Of a DNA stretch of 64,000 bases, positions 42,646 to 50,080 are shown in pieces. The translations under genes were made by a program, and so were the position numbers. The DNA is from an uncultured Gammaproteobacteria bacterium (lineage in GTDB: Bacteria > Pseudomonadota > Gammaproteobacteria > Pseudomonadales > Pseudohongiellaceae): assembly GCA_913060975.1 (NCBI GenBank), contig CAJXVC010000001.1, positions 310,001 through 374,000 on the forward strand, read 5' to 3'. Position 1 is the first letter of the stretch. Each line of letters begins with the position of its first letter. Below the pieces are notes generated by a model. That model was not told where the DNA came from and ran no database searches. It saw only the letters and a list, made by a program, of their open reading frames with translations.

Positions 42646-43337
42646 TGGAGCTATCAAAAAGAATTGCCGAAATCAGGGCAGAGACAGGGCTAAACCAAAG
42701 TGAATTTGGCCGCGCTCTGGGAGTAAAGTCGCAGGCGGTAAGCCAGTGGGAGAGCGGTAAAACAAAATCAATTAAGCCGGTCATTCTTGAAAAAATACAC
42801 CGGCTTTACGGGTACAATCCTTGGTGGGTAAGTAATGGGCGTCTTCCAAAGAAGATCCCTCGCGGCCGGGTTGTGGGGGTTGCTGATTCTGCCACAGGAT
42901 ATGACGACGAAGGGAGGTCCGGGATCACTATCAGAAGCATTTCTGTCAGGGCGTCTCACGACTCGGCGCTGGGGTTTGAGGTCCAACACACCGAAGATGA
43001 CGACCAAGGAGTTGCCTACTACCGCAAAGACTGGCTTGAAAAAAAGGGTTGGCGAGAAGAGGCTTTAAGTATTCGGCCAGTTTCCGGGTCAAGCATGGAG
43101 CCCGCCCTTTATGATGGGGATCAGGTTCTAATCAATGAGGATTTGCGGACACCCAGGCACGGCATGGTATTTGCGGTTGCCAGCGACGGGCACCTAGAAA
43201 TCAAAAGATTACAAAAGCGCGGGAGCGAGTGGTGGATAACCGCAGATAACCCGGCGTATTCCAGATTTGATCAACGATTAGAATCTCTGGAGCACATAAT
43301 AGGGCAGGCCGTCGATAAAAACAGCAGTGTTATTTAG
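42645..43337 (+). CDS. CI-type phage repressor with S24 peptidase domain
   Basis: Start at MELSKRIAEIRAETG; the ATG touches the third operator and has no Shine-Dalgarno, so the transcript is probably leaderless. The 230-residue protein has an HTH (QSEFGRALGVKSQAVSQWESGK, about 18-39) and a LexA-like C-terminal domain with Ser150 (SGSSMEP) and Lys187 (LEIKRL). The linker has no Ala-Gly or Cys-Gly pair, the usual self-cleavage site. Maintains lysogeny. Confidence 0.9.
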   Translation: MELSKRIAEIRAETGLNQSEFGRALGVKSQAVSQWESGKTKSIKPVILEKIHRLYGYNPWWVSNGRLPKKIPRGRVVGVADSATGYDDEGRSGITIRSISVRASHDSALGFEVQHTEDDDQGVAYYRKDWLEKKGWREEALSIRPVSGSSMEPALYDGDQVLINEDLRTPRHGMVFAVASDGHLEIKRLQKRGSEWWITADNPAYSRFDQRLESLEHIIGQAVDKNSSVI

Positions 43338-43359
43338 GCGCACAAAAAGGGGTTAGAAA

Positions 43360-43728
43360 ATGGCTATTTTTGGATTACTTGTGATGATCTCGGGGCTCGC
43401 TCTTCTCGTCATTCCTGTCGGCAACAGCGACATCATTAACTTTAACGTGCAGTTCATTGGTATGACGCTGGGGATCAGCGGCTCAGTGATTTTTGTCGGT
43501 GGTTTTCTCCAAGACAACCTTGTTTTGATTCGGAAGGCTATAGAGCCCGCCTCCGGTGAAATTGCTCAACCCCAAGAAGTAAAGCCCAGTGAGAGCACTG
43601 ACGGGTATATGCTAGCCACAGAGTATGCGGAATCGAAAGGACTGGGCGTGCCCGACGTCATTTACAAGATAAATAACAAGCAGCTGGAAGGACAGATTAT
43701 AAACCAAAAGTGGTATGTGAAATCTTAA
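43360..43728 (+). CDS. Two-pass membrane protein next to the repressor
   Basis: A 122-residue protein with two membrane segments (about 2-20 and 30-50), a linker, and a soluble tail (YMLATEYAESKGLGVPDVIYKINNKQLEGQIINQKWYVKS) that resembles a small DNA-binding-like winged motif. Likely co-transcribed with the repressor and so made in the lysogen; a superinfection-exclusion role is a guess. Confidence 0.55.
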   Translation: MAIFGLLVMISGLALLVIPVGNSDIINFNVQFIGMTLGISGSVIFVGGFLQDNLVLIRKAIEPASGEIAQPQEVKPSESTDGYMLATEYAESKGLGVPDVIYKINNKQLEGQIINQKWYVKS

Positions 43729-43742
43729 TTCAAAAGCGCCCC

Positions 43743-43937
43743 TCACGGACACCAAGGAAATCGCGGCCCACCCTTTAATGATTCCTGTAATTCTTCTTCT
43801 GGTTGATCCCAGTCGATGGAATCTAGCCACTCTTTTTCTCGTTTTCGCCAACGAGCAACACGCCACTCGGCGCTGCGCTGACCCAAATACGCGCAAGGAA
43901 TTGAAACGAGCAAGGATAGGAAAATGCTCATCGCCAC
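43743..43937 (-). CDS. Possible small membrane protein (minus strand)
   Basis: From GTG 43937 (AGAAGG eight bases upstream) the frame encodes 64 residues: a membrane segment (MSIFLSLLVSIPCAYLG) and a Trp/Glu-rich tail (EWRVARWRKREKEWLDS). The frame is open further upstream but that part mirrors the 43953-44330 gene. Composition looks gene-like, yet almost no room is left for promoters on either strand. Confidence 0.35.
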   Translation of the reverse strand: MAMSIFLSLLVSIPCAYLGQRSAEWRVARWRKREKEWLDSIDWDQPEEELQESLKGGPRFPWCP

Positions 43938-43952
43938 GACTAGGGCCTTCTC

Positions 43953-44330
43953 ATGTTCATATATGAATTCCTCCAGCGCAACATCGAAAGCATCGTCATC
44001 AGCATCGTTCTGTCCACTGCGGTCACCGCCTACGTCAACCACCGCTTCAACCTCTGGCGCGACCGCCGCATAGAGTTTAACAGGGCTGCGGACAGACTCT
44101 TCCTCGCCTGCCGCCCCGATTCCTTCCATCCCTCCCCAAACGACCTTGAGATATTCAGGCGGCGGTGCCCAAGGCGCCGGCTCCGCCAGTTCGAGGCCGC
44201 CTGCAGCCGATACGCCGCCGCCGTAGAAGCTCACGATAAGCGCCAGGAAAAGCCCTGGAACCCCGAGCCCAGAGGCCCGGAATTTAAAGAGATTGTGAAA
44301 GAAATAAAGCACTCCCTGCGGCCCCTGTAG
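43953..44330 (+). CDS. Membrane-anchored protein, phage conserved type
   Basis: A 125-residue protein with one N-terminal membrane helix (ESIVISIVLSTAVTAYVNHRF), then RDRRIEFNRAADRLFLAC, a pattern (small TM anchor followed by Arg-Arg-x-x-x-FNxAA) seen in many proteobacterial phage and chromosomal small proteins. The ribosome-binding site is weak. Last gene before the early-left operator. Confidence 0.5.
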   Translation: MFIYEFLQRNIESIVISIVLSTAVTAYVNHRFNLWRDRRIEFNRAADRLFLACRPDSFHPSPNDLEIFRRRCPRRRLRQFEAACSRYAAAVEAHDKRQEKPWNPEPRGPEFKEIVKEIKHSLRPL

Positions 44331-44416
44331 CCCCTCTTTCCCCGCAACTCCCAGAACCATAGCCGTCTCCTACCCAAATAAATTGTTTGGCTAGTATAGC
44401 GACTAGTGGAAATAAT

Positions 44417-44456
44417 TGTAAGCATACTTGCACACCTATTGAAAGTGTGCTTTCAT
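44417..44456 (+). promoter_or_regulatory. Left operator/promoter (PL-like)
   Basis: Two operator copies, TGTAAGCATACTTGCA (44417-44432) and TGAAAGTGTGCTTTCA (44440-44455), centres 23 bp apart, match those at 42.6 kb. They overlap a promoter TTGCAC (44428-44433), 17-bp spacer, TTTCAT (44451-44456) pointing to the plus-strand early operon, which the repressor should therefore silence. Confidence 0.8.
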
Positions 44457-44482
44457 TAGACCATAGCTTGAGGAACACAGTT

Positions 44483-44791
44483 ATGGAAATGCAGATAAGA
44501 CAGCCCACAAAAAGAGAGATTCATTTAGTCCTGCTTTTAGCCAATGGCTTCAAATACAAAGGGGCGGCTGAGGCAATGGATATCTCTACCAACACGGTCA
44601 AGGGCTACCTCAATAACCTGTTCTTCAAAACAGGTGCTACCAACACCGCCAACTTGATCTACATCCTGACCAAGCAGGGGCTATTAGCAGTAGTGCTGAC
44701 AGTCTCCCTGTTGGGCACTGATACCGATAAGCACCGACGACATACACCGCGCCGAATTAGACCGGCCGCTGTTTACATAGCCAAAGCATAA
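44483..44791 (+). CDS. Stand-alone LuxR-type HTH protein
   Basis: Start at MEMQIRQPTKRE with GAGGAA eight bases before. The 102-residue product is essentially only a GerE/LuxR DNA-binding domain (EIHLVLLLANGFKYKGAAEAMDISTNTVKGYLNNLFFKTG, about 11-50) plus a hydrophobic and a basic tail. First gene under the PL-like promoter, where lambdoid phages keep N or another early regulator; it may control later genes. Confidence 0.7.
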   Translation: MEMQIRQPTKREIHLVLLLANGFKYKGAAEAMDISTNTVKGYLNNLFFKTGATNTANLIYILTKQGLLAVVLTVSLLGTDTDKHRRHTPRRIRPAAVYIAKA

Positions 44792-44854
44792 ACGACAGAA
44801 AGTCCTACAAGGCCCATAACGGGCGACATTGGGTAAATATTTAGGAGAAGAGAG

Positions 44855-45301
44855 ATGGAAGATAAGCAATTAATTGAAGTAAACGGAATCAAGTTAGAAG
44901 TGGATATGCGCTACGCAAAACGAGTCGATACTTTTCGCGTCGGCGACCCCGTGAAGCTGCTAGTCAAAGACGGATACTCCGGGCTTAAAGTCTGCGCGGG
45001 TATTGTTGCTGGCTTCGAGCCGTTCCAGTCAAACCCCACAATCATTATCGCTTATATCGCTGATGACTACAGCAGCGCCGAGCTTAAATTCGCGTACATC
45101 AACGAAAGCAGCAAAGAGAAATACGAACTGGTTTCAAGCATGGATAACGAGCTTCCCATCGAGAAGGCTTGGGTTATCGAGAAGATGGAAAGCGCCATTA
45201 CAAAAGCGGAAGAACAGGTCAGAGACTTGAAGGCAAAGAAACGGCTATTTCTTGAAAAATTCGGTCGGCATTTTGAGGCGGAAGAAACAGCAAACGCCTA
45301 A
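44855..45301 (+). CDS. Hypothetical phage protein, 148 aa
   Basis: Preceded by TTAGGAGAAGAGAG. Residues about 5-90 form a beta barrel-like domain (FRVGDPVKLLVKDGYSGLKVCAGIVAGFE, TIIIAYIADDYSSAELKFAYI), then a coiled coil (ESAITKAEEQVRDLKAKKRLFLEKFG). Early operon; similar proteins are common in phages without known function. Confidence 0.55.
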   Translation: MEDKQLIEVNGIKLEVDMRYAKRVDTFRVGDPVKLLVKDGYSGLKVCAGIVAGFEPFQSNPTIIIAYIADDYSSAELKFAYINESSKEKYELVSSMDNELPIEKAWVIEKMESAITKAEEQVRDLKAKKRLFLEKFGRHFEAEETANA

Positions 45302-45332
45302 CCACTCCCATTTACATCGCAAGGGGTAACGC

Positions 45333-45686
45333 ATGAACACAGAAGATCTTCCATTAAATATTCGCTTTTTTGAATCCACTGCCAAACGCGGTGAAACCAT
45401 CGCCAACAGCGACACGGTTCAAGATGAACTACACGAGATCATTCAGGAATTGAAATCAGATTCATTCCACAAGCTGGGCTTTGCTGATCACGAAAAGATG
45501 CTGAAAAAGTTCGGTGAACGATTGGTCAACGCAGTCGAATTGGTCTGCGAAACCCGCCGCGATGACATTGGTTCAGAGCAGCCCATTGATGACATGGCAG
45601 AGGCAAAGCAAGCAGATGATCTGGCGCGGCAACGAGATGTTGATTCAACAAGACTCAGCCTAGCGATAGCGAGTGGTGCAGCATGA
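45333..45686 (+). CDS. Hypothetical protein, 117 aa
   Basis: A 117-residue acidic helical protein (ANSDTVQDELHEIIQELKSDS, MLKKFGERLVNAVELVCE). Start has a GCAAGGGGTAAC ribosome-binding site. Its TGA overlaps the next small gene's ATG. No family recognised. Confidence 0.5.
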   Translation: MNTEDLPLNIRFFESTAKRGETIANSDTVQDELHEIIQELKSDSFHKLGFADHEKMLKKFGERLVNAVELVCETRRDDIGSEQPIDDMAEAKQADDLARQRDVDSTRLSLAIASGAA

Positions 45687-45790
45687 ACACCCTTATCAAC
45701 AAAGCCAAGCACATAGCCAACGACATTCTTTGCTCAATGATTATATCTGGAATGATTGGGTTTGTGCTTTGGAATTTCTTTTTGGGATAG
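45683..45790 (+). CDS. Single-pass membrane micropeptide, 35 aa
   Basis: ATGA overlap with the preceding gene. The 35-residue product has a basic N-terminus (NTLINKAKHIAND) and one membrane helix (ILCSMIISGMIGFVLWNFF). Likely real through coupling; function unknown. Confidence 0.45.
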   Translation: MNTLINKAKHIANDILCSMIISGMIGFVLWNFFLG

Positions 45791-45814
45791 GCATTCAACG
45801 CAGGAGATAGAGAG

Positions 45815-46042
45815 ATGGAAAAAGAAAGCGAAAAAACACAACTCAAAAGGCTTGGTTCATTAATGGATGATCTTGAATCTGCCGCCCACAAGCTACGATT
45901 TGATGGAAATTCTTTTGTTTTAGAGGATCGAATCGCCGGGCATCTGGATTTGGTTGACGAATTCAATCTTATTGATTGGTTGGATGAAATGCTTAGTCCA
46001 GTACAGTTTGAGGTTAAACGGCGTATCGGCGAGCTCAAATAA
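45815..46042 (+). CDS. Hypothetical protein, 75 aa
   Basis: A 75-residue charged helical protein (LKRLGSLMDDLESAAHKLR, LVDEFNLIDWLDEMLSPVQFEVKRRIGEL) with GGAGATAGAGAG before the ATG. No family recognised; early operon. Confidence 0.5.
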   Translation: MEKESEKTQLKRLGSLMDDLESAAHKLRFDGNSFVLEDRIAGHLDLVDEFNLIDWLDEMLSPVQFEVKRRIGELK

Positions 46043-46067
46043 TCCCCAACCAATTAGGAGAAGGCCA

Positions 46068-46313
46068 ATGAACCTCCCCACCACAGACCAAGCAAAAACT
46101 ATGAGCAAGCGCGGCTTAGATAGATTGGAATTCGGCATCATCAACTCCAGCGCATTTAACTGGGGAGTAAGGTCATACAACTTAGGTTATCCAAAGTCTG
46201 ACAACCCATTTACTCCAGGTACTGACAATTTCACTCACTGGGCAAGTGGCTGGTTAAGTGAACACGCAAAATTCATCAACACACTAAAGCGATTTAGTGC
46301 GAATACAAAATAG
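46068..46313 (+). CDS. Hypothetical protein, 81 aa
   Basis: Start at MNLPTTDQAKTMSK with TTAGGAGAAGG before it. An 81-residue protein (GLDRLEFGIINSSAFNWGVRSYNLGYPKSD, WLSEHAKFINTLKRFS). No family recognised; directly before the annealing-protein gene. Confidence 0.5.
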   Translation: MNLPTTDQAKTMSKRGLDRLEFGIINSSAFNWGVRSYNLGYPKSDNPFTPGTDNFTHWASGWLSEHAKFINTLKRFSANTK

Positions 46314-46329
46314 AGCCATAGGGGGTTTT

Positions 46330-47091
46330 ATGAATCAGGTAGCAGAGCAAGACGCATCGAAAAACATGAGTGTCTGGGAACAAGTGCAGAAAACAGATCC
46401 CGGCCAAACGAAAAACTACAAAGGTCAGGGCGGATTTGAGGGAACGTCAATCAACCCTACCTACCTTATCCAAAAAGCAACAAGGCTTTGGGGGCCGCTC
46501 GGCGATAAGTGGGGGTACAATATCCTTGAAGACCGCTTTGATATGGGCGCTCCGATTATTGACCCGGATACGTCCGTCCCCACCGGCACATGCTTTCAAA
46601 CACACACGATAAAACTGGAGCTATTTTACCCCAAAGCAGGCGGTGAATCAGCAACGGTTACGCACTACGGCCACACTCCTTTTGTGTTCAAGAACAAATA
46701 CGGAATACAGATGGATTACGAGGCCCCCAAAAAGTCATTAACAGACGCGCTCAAGAAGTGTCTGACCATGCTTGGGTTCAGTGCTGACATTATGCTTGGG
46801 GATTTTGAGGATGCCGACTACCGACAAGAACAGGAAGAGCGTGTTCGCGTCGAGAAGGCCGAGGACAAGATCAAGGAAATCGAAACCATCAAGTCAGAGC
46901 ATCGTGAGTGGCTAGACAAGCACTGTAAAACGCTTGAGACGGCCGCCAGCCTTCACGAGCTTGAAAAGGTGTTCAAGATCGTCGTGCGAACCCTCAAGGG
47001 CCGAAATGACGAAGACGGCATCAAGCGGGCCACCAAGATCAAGGATACGCGAAAAGCAGAGCTTGATAGCAAGCAGGAGTCTGCGGCGTGA
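46330..47091 (+). CDS. Putative single-strand annealing/recombination protein
   Basis: Start at MNQVAEQDASKN, after a GGGGG run. The 253-residue protein has PTYLIQKATRLWGPLGDKWGYNILE, VTHYGHTPFVFKNKYG, then PKKSLTDALKKCLTMLGFSADIMLGDFED, a layout shared with phage Sak/Erf-like annealing proteins (KSxTDAxxKxxxxLGF), and a coiled-coil tail. It is paired with Gp157, a common neighbour of phage recombinases. The exact family needs a profile search. Confidence 0.55.
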   Translation: MNQVAEQDASKNMSVWEQVQKTDPGQTKNYKGQGGFEGTSINPTYLIQKATRLWGPLGDKWGYNILEDRFDMGAPIIDPDTSVPTGTCFQTHTIKLELFYPKAGGESATVTHYGHTPFVFKNKYGIQMDYEAPKKSLTDALKKCLTMLGFSADIMLGDFEDADYRQEQEERVRVEKAEDKIKEIETIKSEHREWLDKHCKTLETAASLHELEKVFKIVVRTLKGRNDEDGIKRATKIKDTRKAELDSKQESAA

Positions 47092-47597
47092 AAGAGCACC
47101 TATACGAAATATCCAAAGACTTCATGGAGCTTCAAGAAGCGGCCAACAACGCGGAGAGCGTGGACGAATCCATGATGCTGGCCCTGAAAGACACAATGGA
47201 GGGATTGCAGCTTAGCTTTGAGGAAAAGGCGCAGAACATTGTCAATGTGATGAAAAACGTAGCTGTAAACGTTGACGCCATAGATGACGAAATCAAGCGC
47301 CTGCAAGCAAGAAAAGCCACCATCAAAAACAAGGAAGAATGGTTCCGTGAATATCTCAGAAGCAACATGGAGAAAACCGGCATCAACAAAATTGAGTGCG
47401 AGTTTTTTACTATCACCCTAGCCAAGTCAGCGGCGAAGGTTGAGATAACCAACGAATCACTGTTGCCAGACGATCTGATCGACATTGAAACAAAGATCAA
47501 GCCAAGGCAGGCGCAGATAAAAGAGCGACTAAATTCTGGCGAAGACGTGCCGGGGGCAACGCTAATCGACTCCAAACGACGACTAATCATCAAGTGA
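47088..47597 (+). CDS. Siphovirus Gp157 family protein
   Basis: A 169-residue protein with the Gp157 pattern: LYEISKDFMELQEAA at the N-terminus, EEKAQNIVNVMKNVAVNVDAIDDEIKRLQARKATIKNKEEWFREYLRSNMEK, then IECEFFTITLAKSAAKVEI and GEDVPGATLIDSKRRLIIK. Usually next to phage recombination genes and likely acting with the annealing protein. Overlaps it by 4 bp. Confidence 0.85.
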   Translation: MKEHLYEISKDFMELQEAANNAESVDESMMLALKDTMEGLQLSFEEKAQNIVNVMKNVAVNVDAIDDEIKRLQARKATIKNKEEWFREYLRSNMEKTGINKIECEFFTITLAKSAAKVEITNESLLPDDLIDIETKIKPRQAQIKERLNSGEDVPGATLIDSKRRLIIK

Positions 47598-47604
47598 GGT
47601 CAAT

Positions 47605-47709
47605 ATGAACAAACCAATAACCACTAGCCAATTCATCGGCTCACTATTCGGATTAACTTCTATTGTTCTGGTGTTGATAGTGCTTCCGGTGTTGGGGGTG
47701 TTGGTATGA
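47605..47709 (+). CDS. Membrane micropeptide, 34 aa
   Basis: A 34-residue frame after GTGAGGTCAAT encodes a short polar N-terminus and one membrane helix (LTSIVLVLIVLPVLGVLV). Its stop overlaps the next ATG (ATGA). Function unknown. Confidence 0.45.
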   Translation: MNKPITTSQFIGSLFGLTSIVLVLIVLPVLGVLV

Positions 47710-48008
47710 GTGAGGCTAAGTTTACAGAGGGGCCGTGGAAGTGCATTGAATGCGAATTCGGGGATTATGAAACAGGAAATGTCGCTTTTGTCGTTTCTTC
47801 CGAAGCGGAAATCATGGTTGGCAGCGTTAGCAATTGCTCTCTAATCGCAGCCGCGCCGGATATGTTTGGCTATATAGCGGAGATGCCATGCCCAAATAGC
47901 TGTACTCCATGTAGAGGAAAGCCATACAACCCAGATGAAGTTTACGAAGGCTGCCCATTTTGCGTGAAGCGGGCAGCGGTGCTCAACAAAGCAAGGGGCG
48001 AGCAATGA
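47706..48008 (+). CDS. Cys-rich small phage protein
   Basis: A 100-residue protein opening SEAKFTEGPWKCIECEFG (the 'F-x-GPW' start common among small phage proteins) and ending with a Cys cluster (MPCPNSCTPCRGKPYN, YEGCPFCVKRA) that could bind zinc. Function unknown. Coupled to both neighbours by 4-bp overlaps. Confidence 0.55.
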   Translation: MSEAKFTEGPWKCIECEFGDYETGNVAFVVSSEAEIMVGSVSNCSLIAAAPDMFGYIAEMPCPNSCTPCRGKPYNPDEVYEGCPFCVKRAAVLNKARGEQ

Positions 48009-48358
48009 ACCACTTCCAAGACTCACTATCAGCCGCTCTAAAGCAGAATAAGCAATCACCTGACGATCTTATCTGCGAGGTTATCGGCAACTTCATGGAA
48101 GCCTCAGACCTTGATAGAGCTGCTGTAAGCATGACGATAGCCTCGGAAACTCCAAGCACTGAAACCTGTAACGAGCAAGATGCAATAACTGGGTCTTTGT
48201 TTAGAAAAGCTATGGAGAACTATCTAAGCAAATATCACAGCATGGAATGGGAAGCGATGCCTGGAATTGACGATCTCGAAGACAACGAAGCAGAAGCCAG
48301 AGCGGGAGAGTTAAAGGATGCTCTCACAACCCAGCGGGAGTATCGGGAGGCGTCGTGA
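48005..48358 (+). CDS. Hypothetical protein, 117 aa
   Basis: Start at MNHFQDSLSAALKQN, overlapping the previous stop. A 117-residue acidic protein (SPDDLICEVIGNFMEASDLD, EWEAMPGIDDLEDNEAEA). No family recognised. Confidence 0.45.
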   Translation: MNHFQDSLSAALKQNKQSPDDLICEVIGNFMEASDLDRAAVSMTIASETPSTETCNEQDAITGSLFRKAMENYLSKYHSMEWEAMPGIDDLEDNEAEARAGELKDALTTQREYREAS

Positions 48359-48405
48359 TTGGCGTCGAATTGATACCGGAATTAGAAGCAGCCGGTAAAG
48401 AGTAA
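48355..48405 (+). CDS. Possible 16-aa micro-ORF ending in a boundary repeat
   Basis: GTG 48355 overlaps the previous TGA, preceded by GGAGG. It encodes only IGVELIPELEAAGKE and stops inside the first boundary repeat. It may be the remnant of a deleted cassette gene that kept its start and last codons. Confidence 0.2.
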   Translation: MIGVELIPELEAAGKE

Positions 48406-48425
48406 TACCGGATAGAGAGTGAATT

Positions 48426-48779
48426 ATGAGCTGCAATCACGTTACCGAGGTTAGTCAAGAAGTGTTTGAAAATCTGCTAGCCGAAATTGAAGAAAGCAAG
48501 GCCAAAAGAGCTGAGAAAATGCCAACAGAGAATGATGCATTTAAGCAAATGTTTGAAGCCTACCAACGGTTACAGGAGCTTGGCTGGAAAGATGCGATGT
48601 ATGCCCCTAGAGGTGGCGGCGATAGATTTGAATCTTATTATCCGGGCAGCACAGCTAAAGCTAAAGATACGCACAGAGATGAACAGGGGCGTTTTTGGGT
48701 TTTTGAGGCTGGCGATATTTGGCCCGCCATGCCAGCACTAATAAAGATTCCAAGTAATACTGACGCCACTTCAGAGTAA
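48426..48779 (+). CDS. Conserved small phage protein, 117 aa
   Basis: A 117-residue protein. After a helical N-terminal part it has LQELGWKDAMYAPRGGGDRFESYYPGSTAKAKD, GRFWVFEAGDIWPAMPAL, a layout shared by many phage early proteins of unknown role. Ends in DATSE, encoded by the boundary repeat. Confidence 0.6.
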   Translation: MSCNHVTEVSQEVFENLLAEIEESKAKRAEKMPTENDAFKQMFEAYQRLQELGWKDAMYAPRGGGDRFESYYPGSTAKAKDTHRDEQGRFWVFEAGDIWPAMPALIKIPSNTDATSE

Positions 48780-48800
48780 TACAGGAAATAAGGTGAATTT

Positions 48801-48983
48801 ATGAGTGACAAAAATCCGGACGCTGTGAAAGAAATTCCAGACTGCGCTTGGTGCGGTGGGGAATGTGAGGACGAACACAGGAACAGGGGCGGCGAAATAT
48901 TTTGCTCAAAGAATCATAGGTCTGCATCAAATCGCGCATTGAAAAGATTTGTAGACCGAAGCGCAACCGCCACAACAGAGTAG
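48801..48983 (+). CDS. Small Cys-containing protein, 60 aa
   Basis: A 60-residue protein with CAWCGGECEDEH and IFCSKNHRSASNRALKRFV, a zinc-finger-like arrangement. Its last residues (ATATTE) are encoded by the boundary repeat. RBS AAGGTG within the preceding repeat copy. Confidence 0.5.
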   Translation: MSDKNPDAVKEIPDCAWCGGECEDEHRNRGGEIFCSKNHRSASNRALKRFVDRSATATTE

Positions 48984-49017
48984 CACCGGAATTAGTAACG
49001 AATTATCGGAAATAGAC

Positions 49018-49230
49018 ATGACACACAGCGGCGGCAAAAAACACAATGTTGGTTATGTGCGACAACGGTTTGAAGTAAGAGTATTTGACGAAGATAGCAA
49101 GGAAGAAATTGTTGTTGGCTGGAGTAATTCTGAGAGTAGTGCAAATAGCTGGGCAGCTTCATTAGATGCTCGACCCGGCTGGCGAGATGGTCGCGTGATA
49201 GACCTTTTTGCTACCGCCACAACAGAGTAA
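49018..49230 (+). CDS. Hypothetical protein, 70 aa
   Basis: A 70-residue protein (GYVRQRFEVRVFDEDSKEEIVVGW, SANSWAASLDARPGWRDGRVI) with a small alpha/beta look. Ends FATATTE, identical in its last six residues to the preceding protein because both end in the same repeat. Confidence 0.5.
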   Translation: MTHSGGKKHNVGYVRQRFEVRVFDEDSKEEIVVGWSNSESSANSWAASLDARPGWRDGRVIDLFATATTE

Positions 49231-49252
49231 TACCGGCTACAAGGAGAAAGTT

Positions 49253-49330
49253 ATGAGTGAGACAAAACTTTGCACATGCGGTAACACAACCAAAAAGAGC
49301 AAGTGCGGTAAGTGCGGGCGGCCACTTTAG
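49253..49330 (+). CDS. Zinc-ribbon micropeptide, 25 aa
   Basis: Starts after GGAGAAAGTT and encodes only SETKLCTCGNTTKKSKCGKC and four more residues; the four Cys form a CxC plus CxxC zinc-knuckle-like set. It ends inside a boundary repeat. Very short, but RBS and Cys pattern support it. Confidence 0.45.
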   Translation: MSETKLCTCGNTTKKSKCGKCGRPL

Positions 49331-49356
49331 AGTAATACCGGCAAGAGGGTGAAATT

Positions 49357-49545
49357 ATGAGCAATAGATCGCCGCAACAAGAGCAATTTTATCGCTGGAA
49401 AGACGATGTTTTTGAGATGGAATACAAGTGCCCTGAGTGCGGGAACTGGACTGATATGGACAACGCCTCGCCTGTTTACTTTAGTGACCGTCCTGCTTGC
49501 AACAACTGTTTCCAGGTCATTCTGTCACTCACCAAAACACCATAA
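49357..49545 (+). CDS. Zinc-ribbon protein, 62 aa
   Basis: A 62-residue protein with YKCPECGNWTDM and PACNNCFQVILSL, a two-knuckle zinc ribbon. It stops shortly before a boundary repeat instead of inside it, so here the repeat has become noncoding. Confidence 0.5.
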   Translation: MSNRSPQQEQFYRWKDDVFEMEYKCPECGNWTDMDNASPVYFSDRPACNNCFQVILSLTKTP

Positions 49546-49609
49546 AACGCTACCGCCACTTCAGAGTAGCACTGGAAATAACGCCGGATTACCGGCAATA
49601 GGAATCGAA

Positions 49610-50044
49610 ATGGCAATACTGAACTACACGACCTCAATCGCCGCCGAGAAAACAGCGAGCGAGATTCAGACCATGCTGGCAAAGGCCAAGGCGCAAGCTG
49701 TGCTCTGTGAGTACGACGATGACGCGGTTATGTGTGCTATGTCATTCAGAATAATGACGCCTCACGGGATGATATTTTTCAGGCTCCCCGCTAACACGGA
49801 CGGTGTATTCAGATCGCTTAGTAAAAGCCCCAAAGTCCCGAAGAGGCTCAAAACTAGAGAGCAGGCGGCTAAGGTCGCATGGCGCATCCTGAAAGACTGG
49901 ATTGAAGCGCAGCTCGCCATAGTTGATGCTGAAATGGCACAGATAACAGAAGTGTTTCTGCCATACGCGCAGAACGAATCAGGCCAGACGGTTTATCAAA
50001 GCCTTGAGAGCGGCGGGTTTAAGCAATTGACTCACGATTGCTAA
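49610..50044 (+). CDS. Conserved phage/prophage protein, 144 aa
   Basis: Start at MAILNYTTSIAAEKT. The 144-residue protein has YTTSIAAEKTASEIQTMLAKA, VMCAMSFRIMTPHGMIFFRLPANTDGV and REQAAKVAWRILKDWIEAQLAIVDAEMAQITEVFLPY, a family widespread in phages without known function. Its RBS (GGAATCGAA region) is weak. Confidence 0.6.
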   Translation: MAILNYTTSIAAEKTASEIQTMLAKAKAQAVLCEYDDDAVMCAMSFRIMTPHGMIFFRLPANTDGVFRSLSKSPKVPKRLKTREQAAKVAWRILKDWIEAQLAIVDAEMAQITEVFLPYAQNESGQTVYQSLESGGFKQLTHDC

Positions 50045-50080
50045 CCCCACTTCACAGCAATACCCATAAAGGAGAAAGGG

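Larger units (their letters stand above)
48391..49580 (+). repeat. Recurring gene-boundary repeats (stop codon plus RBS)
   Basis: Six gene junctions share ACCGCCAC(A/T)-ACAGAGTAATACCGG-type sequence followed by a purine-rich RBS and ATGAG. Approximate copies are 48391-48430, 48761-48805, 48965-48995, 49211-49257, 49318-49361 and 49549-49580; a weaker one is at 50041-50083. The repeat supplies the last codons and stop of the upstream gene, so several proteins end in ATATTE or a close variant. Confidence 0.8.

Noticed and set aside
43743..44360. The full 205-aa minus-strand frame
   Set aside because: Its first 120 residues mirror the more plausible plus-strand gene and are Gly/Ala/Val-rich like an antisense frame; only the last 64 codons are kept as a weak candidate.
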